Part shown: positions 16,844-25,683 of the stretch, piece by piece | Position numbering within the stretch: the first letter of the stretch is position 1 | How the letters are laid out: every line of letters begins with the position of its first letter | NCBI GenBank assembly: GCA_023401595.1 | Contig: JAEXDQ010000006.1 | Coordinates: forward strand, 38,980 to 102,979 | DNA: 64,000 nt | Direction of reading: 5' to 3' | Source of the DNA: Spirochaetota bacterium | GTDB lineage: Bacteria > Spirochaetota > Spirochaetia > Sphaerochaetales > Sphaerochaetaceae | Notes under the pieces: generated by a model | Seen by the model: only the letters and a program-made list of their open reading frames with translations | The model's database searches: none | What the model was told of the DNA's origin: nothing | Translations under genes and position numbers: made by a program

Positions 16844-17830
16844 ATGACGCTGAACCAGATTGAAGAAAAAATCCTTCATCCCAAAAGTGGTTTTCTGGGT
16901 ATCGCGATCGAAGCGATCCTGTTGGTCGGAGCTATCGGACTGATCATTCTCGCCGGATATTCCTACGATGACGTGCCAGCCGTTACGTTCGGAGTAACCG
17001 GAACCATCCTGCTCTGCCTGTTCTGCATGCTTTTCGCAGGTTTCAAGGTCGTCGGACCGAACGAAGCCATCGTCCTGACGTTGTTCGGAAAATACCACGG
17101 CACGGTCAAGGAACCGGGCTTCTACTTCCTCAACCCGTTCGTCGTCACTTGCAAGCCTCAAGGAAAAGGCAGCGCGGCGGCTGATGATACCGACACGTAC
17201 AAAGGCGGCAAGAAGGCGCAGAACGCGACGAGACGGATATCGACCAAGATCGAAACGTTGGACAACCAGATGCAGAAGGTCAACGACAAGCTCGGCAACC
17301 CCATCATGATTGGTTCCGTGGTGATATGGCGAGTGGTGAACCCCACGAAAGCCGTCCTGAGCATCAACAACTATTTTGAATTCCTCTCGATCCAATGCGA
17401 CTCCACCATCAGGAACACCGCGAGACTCTACCCCTATGACCTGATCGACGACGATCCTGCGAACGACGATGAAACAACGCTGCGGGGCAGCAGTCAGGAA
17501 ATCGCACTGAAGATGCAGGAAGAGTTGCAGAAAAAGGTCGAGGACGCAGGACTCGAAATCCTTGAAGTACGGATCACCAACCTCGCCTACGCACCGGAAA
17601 TAGCGGCGGCGATGCTCCAGCGGCAACAGGCGGTGGCGATCATCGCGGCACGCCAGAAGATTGTCGAAGGCGCCGTAAGTATGGTAGAAATGGCATTGGA
17701 GAAGCTCAGCCAGAAACAGATCGTCAACCTCGACGAAGAACGAAAGGCGGCGATGGTGAGCAACCTGCTGGTCGTGCTGTGCGGAAACAAGGATGCCCAG
17801 CCCATCGTCAACAGCGGCTCGATATACTGA
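16844..17830 (+). CDS. SPFH/band-7 domain membrane protein
   Basis: 328 residues. Two N-terminal membrane segments (about residues 17-38 and 46-66) are followed by a band-7 domain (FKVVGPNEAIVLTLFGKYHGTVKEPGFYF onward) and a C-terminal helical, probably coiled-coil region with an Ala/Glu-rich stretch (AAAMLQRQQAVAIIAARQKIVEGA). SPFH proteins assemble into membrane microdomain scaffolds and often chaperone proteases. GGAGG six bases upstream sets the start at 16844. A ribbon-helix-helix gene follows after 15 bases, a pairing seen with this SPFH subfamily. Confidence 0.88.
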   Translation: MTLNQIEEKILHPKSGFLGIAIEAILLVGAIGLIILAGYSYDDVPAVTFGVTGTILLCLFCMLFAGFKVVGPNEAIVLTLFGKYHGTVKEPGFYFLNPFVVTCKPQGKGSAAADDTDTYKGGKKAQNATRRISTKIETLDNQMQKVNDKLGNPIMIGSVVIWRVVNPTKAVLSINNYFEFLSIQCDSTIRNTARLYPYDLIDDDPANDDETTLRGSSQEIALKMQEELQKKVEDAGLEILEVRITNLAYAPEIAAAMLQRQQAVAIIAARQKIVEGAVSMVEMALEKLSQKQIVNLDEERKAAMVSNLLVVLCGNKDAQPIVNSGSIY

Positions 17831-17845
17831 CAAGAGGGTTTTATT

Positions 17846-18028
17846 TTGGCAGAACCAGCGGACAACAAGGACAAGATGAAGAAACAGGTCCCCCTGAGAC
17901 TTTCCGCCACGTTGTATGATGAAATCGCGGCATGGGCGGAAGACGACTTCCGCTCCATCAACGGGCAGATCGAATATCTGCTCACTGAATGCGTCCGTAA
18001 ACGAAAGAAAAACCAGACGATAGAATAG
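17846..18028 (+). CDS. Small ribbon-helix-helix (Arc-like) protein
   Basis: 60 residues, start TTG after AAGAGGG. The pattern KKQVPLRLSATLYDEIAAWA followed by a second helix (FRSINGQIEYLLTECVRKRK) is that of Arc/MetJ-type DNA-binding proteins: one beta strand that pairs between subunits, then two helices. The family acts as dimers binding short palindromes. It is co-transcribed with the SPFH gene and may act on the tandem palindromes at 16799-16817. DNA binding is inferred from fold; some members of this group have other roles. Confidence 0.75.
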   Translation: MAEPADNKDKMKKQVPLRLSATLYDEIAAWAEDDFRSINGQIEYLLTECVRKRKKNQTIE

Positions 18029-18052
18029 CTTACGGTATTGAACGGGAACCGG

Positions 18053-18080
18053 GGCCGTCGCACCACATCGTGCGGCGGCC
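18053..18080. terminator. GC-rich hairpin between convergent genes
   Basis: GGCCGTCGCAC (18053-18063) and GTGCGGCGGCC (18070-18080) form an 11-base stem with one mismatch-like pair and a 6-base loop, located between the SPFH operon and the convergent PfkB gene. No strong U-run; it probably serves both directions weakly. Confidence 0.55.
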
Positions 18081-18104
18081 TTCCTGATATCAGGGAACAG
18101 GAAT

Positions 18105-19025
18105 TCAGTCCTTGAGCCCCTGCGACAGCTTCGACGCCCTGCGGACCGCACAATCCATCCCGAAACCGACGGCTTCACAGAACTCCCGGCCTGACAACAG
18201 CGCATGCACCATGGCCCCGGTCAGGGTATCCCCGCAACCGATCGTATTGACCACCGGGACATCGATATTCGGAATCACTTTCAGACCGGAACCATCGAAC
18301 GCCCAAGTATCATACTTACCGCGGGTAATCACCGATTTCACCCCGTACGTATCGTATATCGTCCGGGTAATGGTCTCGACCTCACCATACAACCCTTCGG
18401 TGTCCTCATTCTCCAGTACCCGGCGTCCCGGCATGAAGGTCGCCACGAATTCAGACAAATTCGGCTTGATGATGTCAGGCCCATGGGGCAGACACGCCTT
18501 CAGATCCTTTCCCTTGATATCCAGGACGACCATTTTCCCCTGTTTCCTGGCGCAAGCTACCATCCGCGGAAAAATATCGTCCTCATATCCCGGCGCCTTC
18601 GTACCGGATATCACCACCGCCGCATGTCCGCACAAAATCGCGGCGTACCTGCCGAACACCTGTTCCGAGATCTCCGCCGTCACGGGCAGCGTCTCTTCGA
18701 TCAGTTCCGTGCTGGTGTTCTTCTTCCGGTTGATGATCGTAATACAGGTACGGATAGGAGCCGAAGTCCCGATGAACTCGACAGGAATCCCCTCGGAGTC
18801 GCACAATTCGATGAACTCCTTCACCCGGCTTCCGCCAAGTTGGGTGAGATTCACTGAATTCCGTCCCAGATGCAACAGCACCCTTGAAACATTGATTCCT
18901 TTCCCAGAGGCGCATATATGATAATCGGCGCTACGATTGACCTCATCCTCGTGAAAATCATCGAAGACGATCGTCTTCTGAAACGTAGGGCTGAGGCAAA
19001 CTGTCAATACAGACGACGGATCCAT
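18105..19025 (-). CDS. 1-phosphofructokinase-like PfkB kinase
   Basis: 306 residues. The N-terminal VCLSPTFQKTIVFDDF and the signature ASGKGINVSRVLLHLG are those of the 1-phosphofructokinase/tagatose-6-phosphate kinase branch, and the catalytic segment is NTIGCGDTLTGAM. These enzymes make a ketohexose 1,6-bisphosphate. It follows an inositol-phosphatase-like gene (gap 57 bases) and lies downstream of a class II aldolase on the same strand, which could cleave such a bisphosphate. Whether it acts on fructose 1-phosphate, tagatose 6-phosphate or another sugar phosphate is not evident. Confidence 0.82.
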   Translation of the reverse strand: MDPSSVLTVCLSPTFQKTIVFDDFHEDEVNRSADYHICASGKGINVSRVLLHLGRNSVNLTQLGGSRVKEFIELCDSEGIPVEFIGTSAPIRTCITIINRKKNTSTELIEETLPVTAEISEQVFGRYAAILCGHAAVVISGTKAPGYEDDIFPRMVACARKQGKMVVLDIKGKDLKACLPHGPDIIKPNLSEFVATFMPGRRVLENEDTEGLYGEVETITRTIYDTYGVKSVITRGKYDTWAFDGSGLKVIPNIDVPVVNTIGCGDTLTGAMVHALLSGREFCEAVGFGMDCAVRRASKLSQGLKD

Positions 19026-19082
19026 AGTTCACGAAATCCTTTTTCACTTGGCGACAACCACGCCCCATGCGTGGAGAGACGC

Positions 19083-19889
19083 TCAGCCGTTCAGCCGGGC
19101 GATCAATTCCTTCCTGCAAGCCCCGGTACCTATGACCAACGGCTTGGAAAACATCTTCCGATCCAGCAGGATGCTGTCATCGTAGAAGAACTCCTCCCCC
19201 GTCCAATACTGGTACTCCATGCCGACTTTTCGAGCGATCGCATGGGGAGGGACGATATCCCAGACATAGCAGAGAGGGTCTATGCAGGCGTCGATCCCGA
19301 AAAACGCCACCGCGGAAACGATATGCAGAATCGAACAGCCGTAGGAACGGAACCGGCATCCGGCCTTTTCCAACGGAAGCTGCTTGAGGATGTTTGAACC
19401 GGTCGTTATATATCGCGGGACATCCTTCTCTCCGCGACGGATACCATCTACGGACAAAGGCTCCCCGTTGATATAGACAGTGGGATCGTCAGGATCCGTC
19501 CGGAGGAACAGCTCCTCACACCCCCGACCAAAACGGGGGCCATATACGAAGCTTCCTACAGGCTGGCGGTCCCGATCCAGCACCCCGAGACCGATGCACC
19601 AAGCCGGGAACCCCTGGCTGTAGGAATCCGTCCCGTCGATAGGGTCGAGGACGAAGGTCAGCGGGGCGTTCTCGTCGAACTCCCTGACGACCTCCTCTTC
19701 CGTCACGATATTGCAGTCCGGAAACAATTCCAACAATGTCCGTACAATCCGCCGGGTCACCTCCAAGTCGGTTTCGGTCAACACCGTCCCGTCCGGTTTG
19801 TAGGAACGGTGAATGCATCCCTGCCGTTCCTTTGCATAGCTTCCGCATTCGCGGACGACCCTTTCAAGCTCGTCAAATTTCTGTCGCAT
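19083..19889 (-). CDS. Inositol monophosphatase-family phosphatase
   Basis: 268 residues. Metal-binding motifs of the family are present: the Glu cluster in IVTEEEVV, DPIDGTDSYSQG (about residues 85-96), and WDIVPPHAIA in place of the usual WDxAAG. The family removes phosphate from inositol phosphates, fructose bisphosphates or nucleotides. GGTGGAGAC before the ATG at 19889 fixes the start; a longer frame to 19937 lacks a ribosome-binding site. Context next to sugar kinases and an aldolase suggests a sugar-phosphate substrate. Confidence 0.83.
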   Translation of the reverse strand: MRQKFDELERVVRECGSYAKERQGCIHRSYKPDGTVLTETDLEVTRRIVRTLLELFPDCNIVTEEEVVREFDENAPLTFVLDPIDGTDSYSQGFPAWCIGLGVLDRDRQPVGSFVYGPRFGRGCEELFLRTDPDDPTVYINGEPLSVDGIRRGEKDVPRYITTGSNILKQLPLEKAGCRFRSYGCSILHIVSAVAFFGIDACIDPLCYVWDIVPPHAIARKVGMEYQYWTGEEFFYDDSILLDRKMFSKPLVIGTGACRKELIARLNG

Positions 19890-20010
19890 AGTCTCCACCC
19901 CGGCGAATCGCACTCTCATCGCCCTACGGTTCCGCACTGCGCGGATTCAATATCCAACCACGTCTACGAACCCGCCGCCTACCCCTCGGAGCATCCCCCG
20001 CGTTTCCGTT

Positions 20011-20033
20011 CCAACGGACTCAAGATCCGTTGG
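20011..20033. terminator. Hairpin downstream of the aldolase gene
   Basis: CCAACGGA (20011-20018) and TCCGTTGG (20026-20033) form a perfect 8-base stem with a 7-base loop. It directly abuts the 8-bp tandem repeat. No U-run on the minus strand, so termination may be weak or factor-dependent. Confidence 0.45.
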
Positions 20034-20087
20034 TTCGCTGGTTCGCCGGCTCATCAATTCGCTAATTCGCTGATTCGCCGGCTGGCC
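20032..20087. repeat. 8-bp tandem repeat, seven units (GATTCGCC type)
   Basis: Seven consecutive 8-base units: GGTTCGCT, GGTTCGCC, GGCTCATC, AATTCGCT, AATTCGCT, GATTCGCC, GGCTGGCC. The TTCGC core is kept in five of seven units. It fills much of the 255-base gap between the aldolase and the phosphatase gene. Confidence 0.8.
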
Positions 20088-20144
20088 GCCGTCGCCCGCC
20101 GGAAAAGGCCTCGGGTCAGTACAAGCGGCTCCAGCCTTGCGAAA

Positions 20145-21002
20145 TCAACGCTTGCCGGCGCTGCCCATGACGTCGATCTTTTCTTCCACTATCCTGGCGC
20201 AGGCTTCGATCACCTGGGTCGAGACCTTTCTCGGATCCGAGCCCTTCTCTTCCATATACGCCTTCCTGGACACATCGAACACTCCATGGACCTTCAACTC
20301 CGTCCCGACGTTGATCTTTCTGACTCCAAGGGGAATCGCTCTCCTGAAATCGTCGTCGGGAACCCCCGTTCCGCCATGCAGGACGAGCGGCATGTCGGGA
20401 ATCAGCTGATTGATCTTCGCGATCCGGTCGAAATCGAGCTTGGGTTCGCTCTTGTAGAACCCATGTACCGTACCGACGGCTACCGCCAAGGCATCGATGC
20501 CGGTGTCCCGGACAAAACGCACCGCGTCTTCAGGCACTGTGAACAAGGCCTCGCGCTCATCCACGTCGATATGGTCCTCCTTGCCGCCGACATGACCCAG
20601 CTCGGCCTCGACGGAAACACCGTAGCGGGACGCATATTCGACTACACGGGCGGTAACGTCGACATTCTCCTGATAGCTCTTGCTCGACGCGTCGATCATC
20701 ACGGAAGTGAAACCGTTGTCAACGCAACGGCAGATCATGTCATAGTCCGTGGCATGGTCCAGATGCAGGACGACCTCCGCGCCGTAGTCCTCGGCCATGC
20801 CGCGACAAGCGCCCACGGTGGTCTTTTCGCCCATTACCTTCATGGCTCCTACCGACGCCATGGCGATCACGGGGCTGTTCTTCCGGCTTGCGGCAAGCCC
20901 GATGCCCAACAGGTTCTCTAAGGTGAAAAAGTTGAACGCCCCTACGGCATAACCGCCTTTCATCGCCCTCTTCATGACGTAATCCAATGTAACCAATGCC
21001 AT
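20145..21002 (-). CDS. Class II fructose-bisphosphate/tagatose-bisphosphate-type aldolase
   Basis: 285 residues. Zinc ligands are in HLDHATD, in ELGHVGGKEDHID and in the later LHGGTGVPDDDF, with the phosphate-binding INVGTEL. Length and start (ALVTLDYVMKRAMKGGYAVG) match the GatY/KbaY/FbaA group, which splits ketose 1,6-bisphosphates or 1-phosphates to dihydroxyacetone phosphate and an aldehyde. AGGAGATATATAAA precedes the ATG at 21002, one base after the kinase stop; longer frames upstream overlap that kinase. It is the metabolic core of the SorC-controlled operon. Confidence 0.9.
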   Translation of the reverse strand: MALVTLDYVMKRAMKGGYAVGAFNFFTLENLLGIGLAASRKNSPVIAMASVGAMKVMGEKTTVGACRGMAEDYGAEVVLHLDHATDYDMICRCVDNGFTSVMIDASSKSYQENVDVTARVVEYASRYGVSVEAELGHVGGKEDHIDVDEREALFTVPEDAVRFVRDTGIDALAVAVGTVHGFYKSEPKLDFDRIAKINQLIPDMPLVLHGGTGVPDDDFRRAIPLGVRKINVGTELKVHGVFDVSRKAYMEEKGSDPRKVSTQVIEACARIVEEKIDVMGSAGKR

Positions 21003-21003
21003 T

Positions 21004-21588
21004 TTATATATCTCCTCTTCCTGAAATAGTTTCAGAAACAATAGTACGCAACATTTCCATCGAAGCCTCGAAAGCCTCTTTTGAATCATTGAACTCCAGA
21101 TATGCGCAATGATCGGCGTCCCAGCAGGGCGGGCTGTCATCATGTGAATCCTGGTATGAGGCCCAATCGGACAGAACCTCTTCGTCCCGTATGGAACCCC
21201 GGCGCTTCAGCATGTCCAGATGCAGGCCGTCTCGCGGCGCCATGTAGAAGCAGGTGACCGTGGCCGGGCGTCCAAGCCCCTCCTTCAGACGGGAGAAGAA
21301 GGTCGCGTCGCGAACCTCCGCGCTCAGAGGGGCCGACAGGACGACATCGTTGCCAAGCCGAAGGTTTTCCAGTACCGGCGCCCACAGCGTTTCGTAACTG
21401 GCGGCCCGCCAATGCCTATAGAACCCCAGACGACTGCCTCCCAACCCACATTCAGCTTCAATTGACTGCAAAAATGGCTGAACAAGGGTATCATAATCGA
21501 AATATGGCCAGTGGCAAGCAAGTGCGACCTGCCGGGCTACGGTCGTTTTTCCAGTCCCGGGCAGACCGGCGAAAACCACGAGGTTCAC
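21004..21588 (-). CDS. P-loop kinase, zeta-toxin/gluconokinase-like AAA_33
   Basis: About 194 residues. Walker A is GLPGTGKTT near the N-terminus; a DYDTLVQP segment and RRGSIRDEEVL fit small sugar, polynucleotide or antibiotic kinases of the AAA_33 group. The start is uncertain: GTG at 21588 has GGAGGGG at a good distance, whereas ATG at 21603 overlaps the SorC stop (TAATG) and would be translationally coupled. The function is unknown; between a SorC regulator and an aldolase it may phosphorylate the imported sugar. Confidence 0.72.
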   Translation of the reverse strand: MNLVVFAGLPGTGKTTVARQVALACHWPYFDYDTLVQPFLQSIEAECGLGGSRLGFYRHWRAASYETLWAPVLENLRLGNDVVLSAPLSAEVRDATFFSRLKEGLGRPATVTCFYMAPRDGLHLDMLKRRGSIRDEEVLSDWASYQDSHDDSPPCWDADHCAYLEFNDSKEAFEASMEMLRTIVSETISGRGDI

Positions 21589-21602
21589 AATAGGCCCCTC
21601 CA

Positions 21603-22559
21603 TTATTTCATATAGTCCACGATATTGCGCGCAGTGGCGAGATCGGTGATCAACGTATCGACCACGTCGCATTTCAACAGTCCGATGATACTCGCCACCT
21701 TCTGGTAACCCGACGCCACCGCGATCTTCCGCGTTACAGACGTGATCCGCTCCCAGGAAATCATCTGCCGCCCATGGACCTGCGGCGCATAGATGTTCCC
21801 GTCCGAATCAAAGAAATAGTTCAGGTAGTCGCCGGGAATATCCTTGCCGGCTAGCTCCTTCGCGATGGCGTCGCCGAACATCGACCTGCGGACGTTCGGC
21901 TCGCGGGAAAACGGCACGCCGACACCGCCGATAATGACATCCAGCGCATCCCAGAACTCATCGGCGTTCAAGGATGAACTCCCCTGTTCAGTCTCCAGGC
22001 GGAGCAGCTCCATGAAATTACGGTCGACCCCGCCGCCCCAGCACCGGACGAAATTATCCGCGATCGTCTTGTAGTTGAAGTAATCGGCCCGCCCGGCGAC
22101 TGACGGATTGTCCACCAGATTGTAGTTCAACAGCGGGAAATATCTCCAGCTGTTGCGACGATCCACCGTGCGGACCTTCGCCGTCGATATTTCGTTCATT
22201 GTCCGGCCAAGACCGAAACCGACGTTGACGGGCGCGTTGGGAAGCGTCTGCAGCAAATAGTTGACGGCGCCTTCGACAAGGAAAGAATACGCATGCTTCT
22301 CGCTGTTCGCACCGGGTACCAGGACCAGCTCCTTGAGACCGAACATCTCTTTCAGGAGCAGATTGTAGCGACTTTGGTCCTCAGGCGTAACATACGGAGG
22401 GTTCAACGTAATCTCGACGATACCGCGTTCCTGGGCAAGCCTGAGGTACTTGCCCACCTGAACGTGGGAAACCCCTAGTTCCTCCGCTATCTCCTGCTGG
22501 CGCCGGCCGTTCGCATAATACGCCACGGCCACGGCGAAAAGCCTCTCGTTCGAAATCAT
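21603..22559 (-). CDS. SorC-family sugar-responsive regulator
   Basis: 318 residues. The N-terminal helix-turn-helix is RRQQEIAEELGVSHVQVGKYLRLA-like, followed by a SorC/CggR-type effector domain that binds sugar phosphates (FGLGRTMNEIS, DVIIGGVGVPF). It lies inside the operon it presumably regulates, overlapping the end of the permease gene by four bases. A TGAAAC/GTTTCA inverted repeat upstream of the binding-protein gene is a candidate site. Confidence 0.9.
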   Translation of the reverse strand: MISNERLFAVAVAYYANGRRQQEIAEELGVSHVQVGKYLRLAQERGIVEITLNPPYVTPEDQSRYNLLLKEMFGLKELVLVPGANSEKHAYSFLVEGAVNYLLQTLPNAPVNVGFGLGRTMNEISTAKVRTVDRRNSWRYFPLLNYNLVDNPSVAGRADYFNYKTIADNFVRCWGGGVDRNFMELLRLETEQGSSSLNADEFWDALDVIIGGVGVPFSREPNVRRSMFGDAIAKELAGKDIPGDYLNYFFDSDGNIYAPQVHGRQMISWERITSVTRKIAVASGYQKVASIIGLLKCDVVDTLITDLATARNIVDYMK

Positions 22560-23428
22560 TCCTTGACACCTCCTGCCAGGCGGTTGATGAAGAAGTCCTG
22601 CGACGCTGTGAACAGAATCATAGCCGGAACCGCGATGATGACGCTAGTGGCCATCAGCCCGCCCCAGTTGATGAACTCACCCTTGAACGTCGTAAGGCCG
22701 ACGGTCAGCGTATAGTATTCGTGATTCGTAATGAACGAGGATGCGATCAGGAATTCCTGCCAGACCTGGATGAAGGTATAGATGCTCACCGCGACGATAC
22801 CGCTGACGGCCAACGGCAGCATTACGTACATGAACGTCTGGAACAGGTTGCAGCCATCGATCAACGCGGCCTCCTCCATCTCGACCGGGATATCGACGAA
22901 ATAGGTCGACAGCAGGATGACCGACACAGGGATCTGCAACGCTATGTACGGCAGGATCAAGGATCCTCTCGTCCCATACAGGTTCAGCTTGGTACACATC
23001 AGGAACAGAGGGACCAGCAGGACGACCACCGGGAACATCTGCGTCATCTTGAGAAACGACTGGAATTGCCGGCTCCCCTTGAACTGCATGCGCGTCAATG
23101 CGAACGACGCGCAGGTGGAGATCACAGTAGTACTCGCTACCGTGACCAGCGTGACGAGCAGGCTGTTCATGATAAAGGTGCCGACATGATAGTCCCTGAA
23201 CGCCTCGACGTAGTTGAAGAAATCAAGGCGCACAGGAAGGATCCGGGGCGGGACCTCGAATATCTCAAGGAAGGACTTGAACGATGAAAGTATGATCCAA
23301 TAGAACGGGAACACCACGATCAGGAAAAGGATGACCGCAAAAAGCCCGACCAGAGCCTTCTGTCCGTTCGTCCGCCGTTTACGGGCCAGCATCGCCGTCG
23401 AATTCGTTTCTTTCTTGTTCTTACGCAT
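22556..23428 (-). CDS. Carbohydrate ABC transporter permease, MalG type
   Basis: 290 residues, six membrane segments after a basic N-terminus, EAA loop at EEAALIDGCNLFQTFMYVMLP, and a typical C-terminal FFINRLAGGVKE. It overlaps the upstream permease by eight bases and the SorC gene by four, so the three are translationally linked. Confidence 0.93.
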   Translation of the reverse strand: MRKNKKETNSTAMLARKRRTNGQKALVGLFAVILFLIVVFPFYWIILSSFKSFLEIFEVPPRILPVRLDFFNYVEAFRDYHVGTFIMNSLLVTLVTVASTTVISTCASFALTRMQFKGSRQFQSFLKMTQMFPVVVLLVPLFLMCTKLNLYGTRGSLILPYIALQIPVSVILLSTYFVDIPVEMEEAALIDGCNLFQTFMYVMLPLAVSGIVAVSIYTFIQVWQEFLIASSFITNHEYYTLTVGLTTFKGEFINWGGLMATSVIIAVPAMILFTASQDFFINRLAGGVKE

Positions 23429-24314
23429 GCTGTCTCCACCTTCTCATCAACTTGATGACGACATTGCACAGGAAGATGACGCTGATCATCAGGAAGAACA
23501 TGAGTACGCTCATAGTGGAAGCGTTGCTGATCTCATAGTATTGGAACGCTTCCCGCTGCACCATGATCGACATGGTAGTCGTCAGCTCCGCAGGCCCTCC
23601 GTTCGTCATGACCTTCAGGATATCGAACGCATTGAACGACCAGATGAAGCACAGATAGGTGCAGGTCATGACCGTCGGCTTGATATACGGGAACGTGACA
23701 TACCGGAACAGCTGGGCCTGGTTCGCCCCCTCCAAGGTGGCGGCTTCGACATGGTCCTGAGGAACGGTATTGAGTTTCGCGAAGAGCATCAATGTGAAGA
23801 ACGGGAACGCCCGCCATATATTCGCCATGATTGCCGACGCCATGGACAACGGCCCTGTACGGAACCACGAGAAGTCCCTGGCGACGATATGCAGGCTCTT
23901 CAATATGTACGTGATGACTCCCGCGTCCTCCTGAAGCATCAACGACCAGATATATCCGGTAATGACGGAAGGAAGCACCCAAGGGATGAGTATCAGGGAC
24001 TTGATCAGGTTCGAGCCCCGAAATCCAGCGGACAACAACAAGGACGAGCCAAGACCTAGCAGGAGCGCCCCCGCTACGTTGATGAAGGTCCAGATGAACG
24101 TCCGTTGCACGGCGGCCCATACCCTGTCGTCGGCAAGCAGCTTCCTATAGTTGGCAAGTCCTACGTTCTGTGTTCCGACCTGCAACAGGCTATAGTTCTG
24201 GAAACTAAGCACCACGTTCATGATCATGGGATAGATGACGAACACGCAGAGCATCAGCGCGGCCGGAAGAAGCAGGAGATACGGTACTATGCTGAATTTC
24301 TTTCTGACGAGCAT
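23421..24314 (-). CDS. Carbohydrate ABC transporter permease, MalF/UgpA type
   Basis: 297 residues with six membrane segments (first at PYLLLLPAALMLCVFVIYP) and EAA loop at VEAATLEGANQAQLFRYVTFP. The start at 24314 (MLVRKKFS) follows AAGGAAAC; the longer frame to 24338 would overlap the intercistronic hairpin. It pairs with the MalG-type protein downstream; no ATPase gene is nearby. Confidence 0.92.
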   Translation of the reverse strand: MLVRKKFSIVPYLLLLPAALMLCVFVIYPMIMNVVLSFQNYSLLQVGTQNVGLANYRKLLADDRVWAAVQRTFIWTFINVAGALLLGLGSSLLLSAGFRGSNLIKSLILIPWVLPSVITGYIWSLMLQEDAGVITYILKSLHIVARDFSWFRTGPLSMASAIMANIWRAFPFFTLMLFAKLNTVPQDHVEAATLEGANQAQLFRYVTFPYIKPTVMTCTYLCFIWSFNAFDILKVMTNGGPAELTTTMSIMVQREAFQYYEISNASTMSVLMFFLMISVIFLCNVVIKLMRRWRQHA

Positions 24315-24333
24315 ATTTGTTTCCTTACGAATT

Positions 24334-24365
24334 TTCATCGGGACGAGAATCCCCGTCCCGATGAA
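24334..24365 (-). promoter_or_regulatory. Intercistronic hairpin after the binding-protein gene
   Basis: TTCATCGGGACG (24334-24345) pairs perfectly over 12 bases with CGTCCCGATGAA (24354-24365), with an 8-base loop. It lies between the binding-protein stop (24389) and the permease start (24314), like the hairpin at 10434-10463 in the other sugar operon. Confidence 0.7.
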
Positions 24366-24388
24366 CTTTCAATCATTATACCACCCGA

Positions 24389-25660
24389 TCAGGAGTTGTA
24401 CGTATCGAGAATAGCCTGAACTTCAGACTGTCCGAGACGACAGGCCTCTTCAGGAGTGACGATTCCCAGCAGGGCTTCCTGGAAACGGCGGTTCCAAGTC
24501 TCCGCTACACGGGTGAACACCGAGATAAGAGGAGCGGGATAGGAACTGGTGGCCAGCTGCTCACGGAACATGTTGTAGTCGGGCACGTTGTACGGAGGAT
24601 AGTCGAACGCCTTGGTGTCGGCGGGAAGTCCGCGGGCGATCAAAGCCTGGTTCTGCGGCTGCAACGCGAACTCGAGGAACTTCATCGCCGCTTCCTTGTT
24701 CTTGGAACCGGCGCCGATACCCCAATGATAGCCGCCCATGGCGGAACCGCGGACTCCGGTCGGACCGACCGGCATGACGGAGAACTCAAGGTCTTCCCTG
24801 TTGGGGAACTGGGGTATGACGCTCTTGATCTGGGAAGGCGTCCACCACAGCATCGCGACCTTGCCCTGGGCGAACATTGAACGGGCGAGCGTGTCGTTGA
24901 TGTTCGTATCCTTGGGCATGTACTTGTACATCTCGACCGCCCATTTCACAAACTCAAGGGCCTGGGGAGTGTCAAGCTTGGCGACATACTTGCCATCCAC
25001 TTCATCGTACACCTTGGAATCGAAGCACAGCTGGAACCCGCCAAGGTCGTACATGCAGAACACGTTCTTGCTGATCTGTCCGGCCATCGCGTACACGCCG
25101 AGCTTTTCATATGCGGCTTTCGCGATGGTCAACATGTCGTCGGTAGTCTTCGGGGGATTCAAGCCCAGCTCGCCGAGAATCTTGACGTTGTAGGCCAAAA
25201 TGCGGCAGTCGGGGTCGAACGGCAGTCCATAGGTCTGCCCCTTGATCTTGCCGGCAGCGACGGCCGCGGGAGACCAAGTAGAGAAATCGAGGTTCGTGGA
25301 AGCGAGCAGATCGTCCATGGGGGCAAGTACGCCGCCTGCATACAGCGGGTTCAACGAAGTGGTGATCACTTGGATCACATCATAGTCTTTTCCCGAAGCG
25401 TGAGCGAGCAAAATCTGTTTGTCGAGGTTATCGTAGTCGATTTTCTCAAGAACGACATCATAGCCGGGATTGGCCGCCTCGAATTTTGCTTCGATCTCGT
25501 TGGGGACGATCGTCGAATTATACGTGGAGTCCCAAAGCAACACTCGAATCTGCTGTGGCTTCGAGGAAGAAGCGGCTTCAGAAGAACCCGCGGCGAAGAC
25601 AAATCCCATCGCCAGTACAAGGACGAGGGACAGACTGAGAAGTTTTCTCATCATTTTCAT
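24389..25660 (-). CDS. Extracellular sugar-binding protein, CUT1 family
   Basis: 423 residues. The signal peptide RKLLSLSLVLVLAMGFVFA is followed by AGSSEA, again without a lipobox Cys. Family 1 fold with IRVLLWDST at the first strand. It is first in the operon binding protein-MalF-MalG-SorC-kinase-aldolase, and would supply the sugar or polyol that these enzymes break down. AAAAGGAG precedes a cluster of ATG codons; MKMMRK at 25660 has the best spacing. Confidence 0.9.
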   Translation of the reverse strand: MKMMRKLLSLSLVLVLAMGFVFAAGSSEAASSSKPQQIRVLLWDSTYNSTIVPNEIEAKFEAANPGYDVVLEKIDYDNLDKQILLAHASGKDYDVIQVITTSLNPLYAGGVLAPMDDLLASTNLDFSTWSPAAVAAGKIKGQTYGLPFDPDCRILAYNVKILGELGLNPPKTTDDMLTIAKAAYEKLGVYAMAGQISKNVFCMYDLGGFQLCFDSKVYDEVDGKYVAKLDTPQALEFVKWAVEMYKYMPKDTNINDTLARSMFAQGKVAMLWWTPSQIKSVIPQFPNREDLEFSVMPVGPTGVRGSAMGGYHWGIGAGSKNKEAAMKFLEFALQPQNQALIARGLPADTKAFDYPPYNVPDYNMFREQLATSSYPAPLISVFTRVAETWNRRFQEALLGIVTPEEACRLGQSEVQAILDTYNS

Positions 25661-25683
25661 CTGCATCTCCTTTTAGTTAATTA

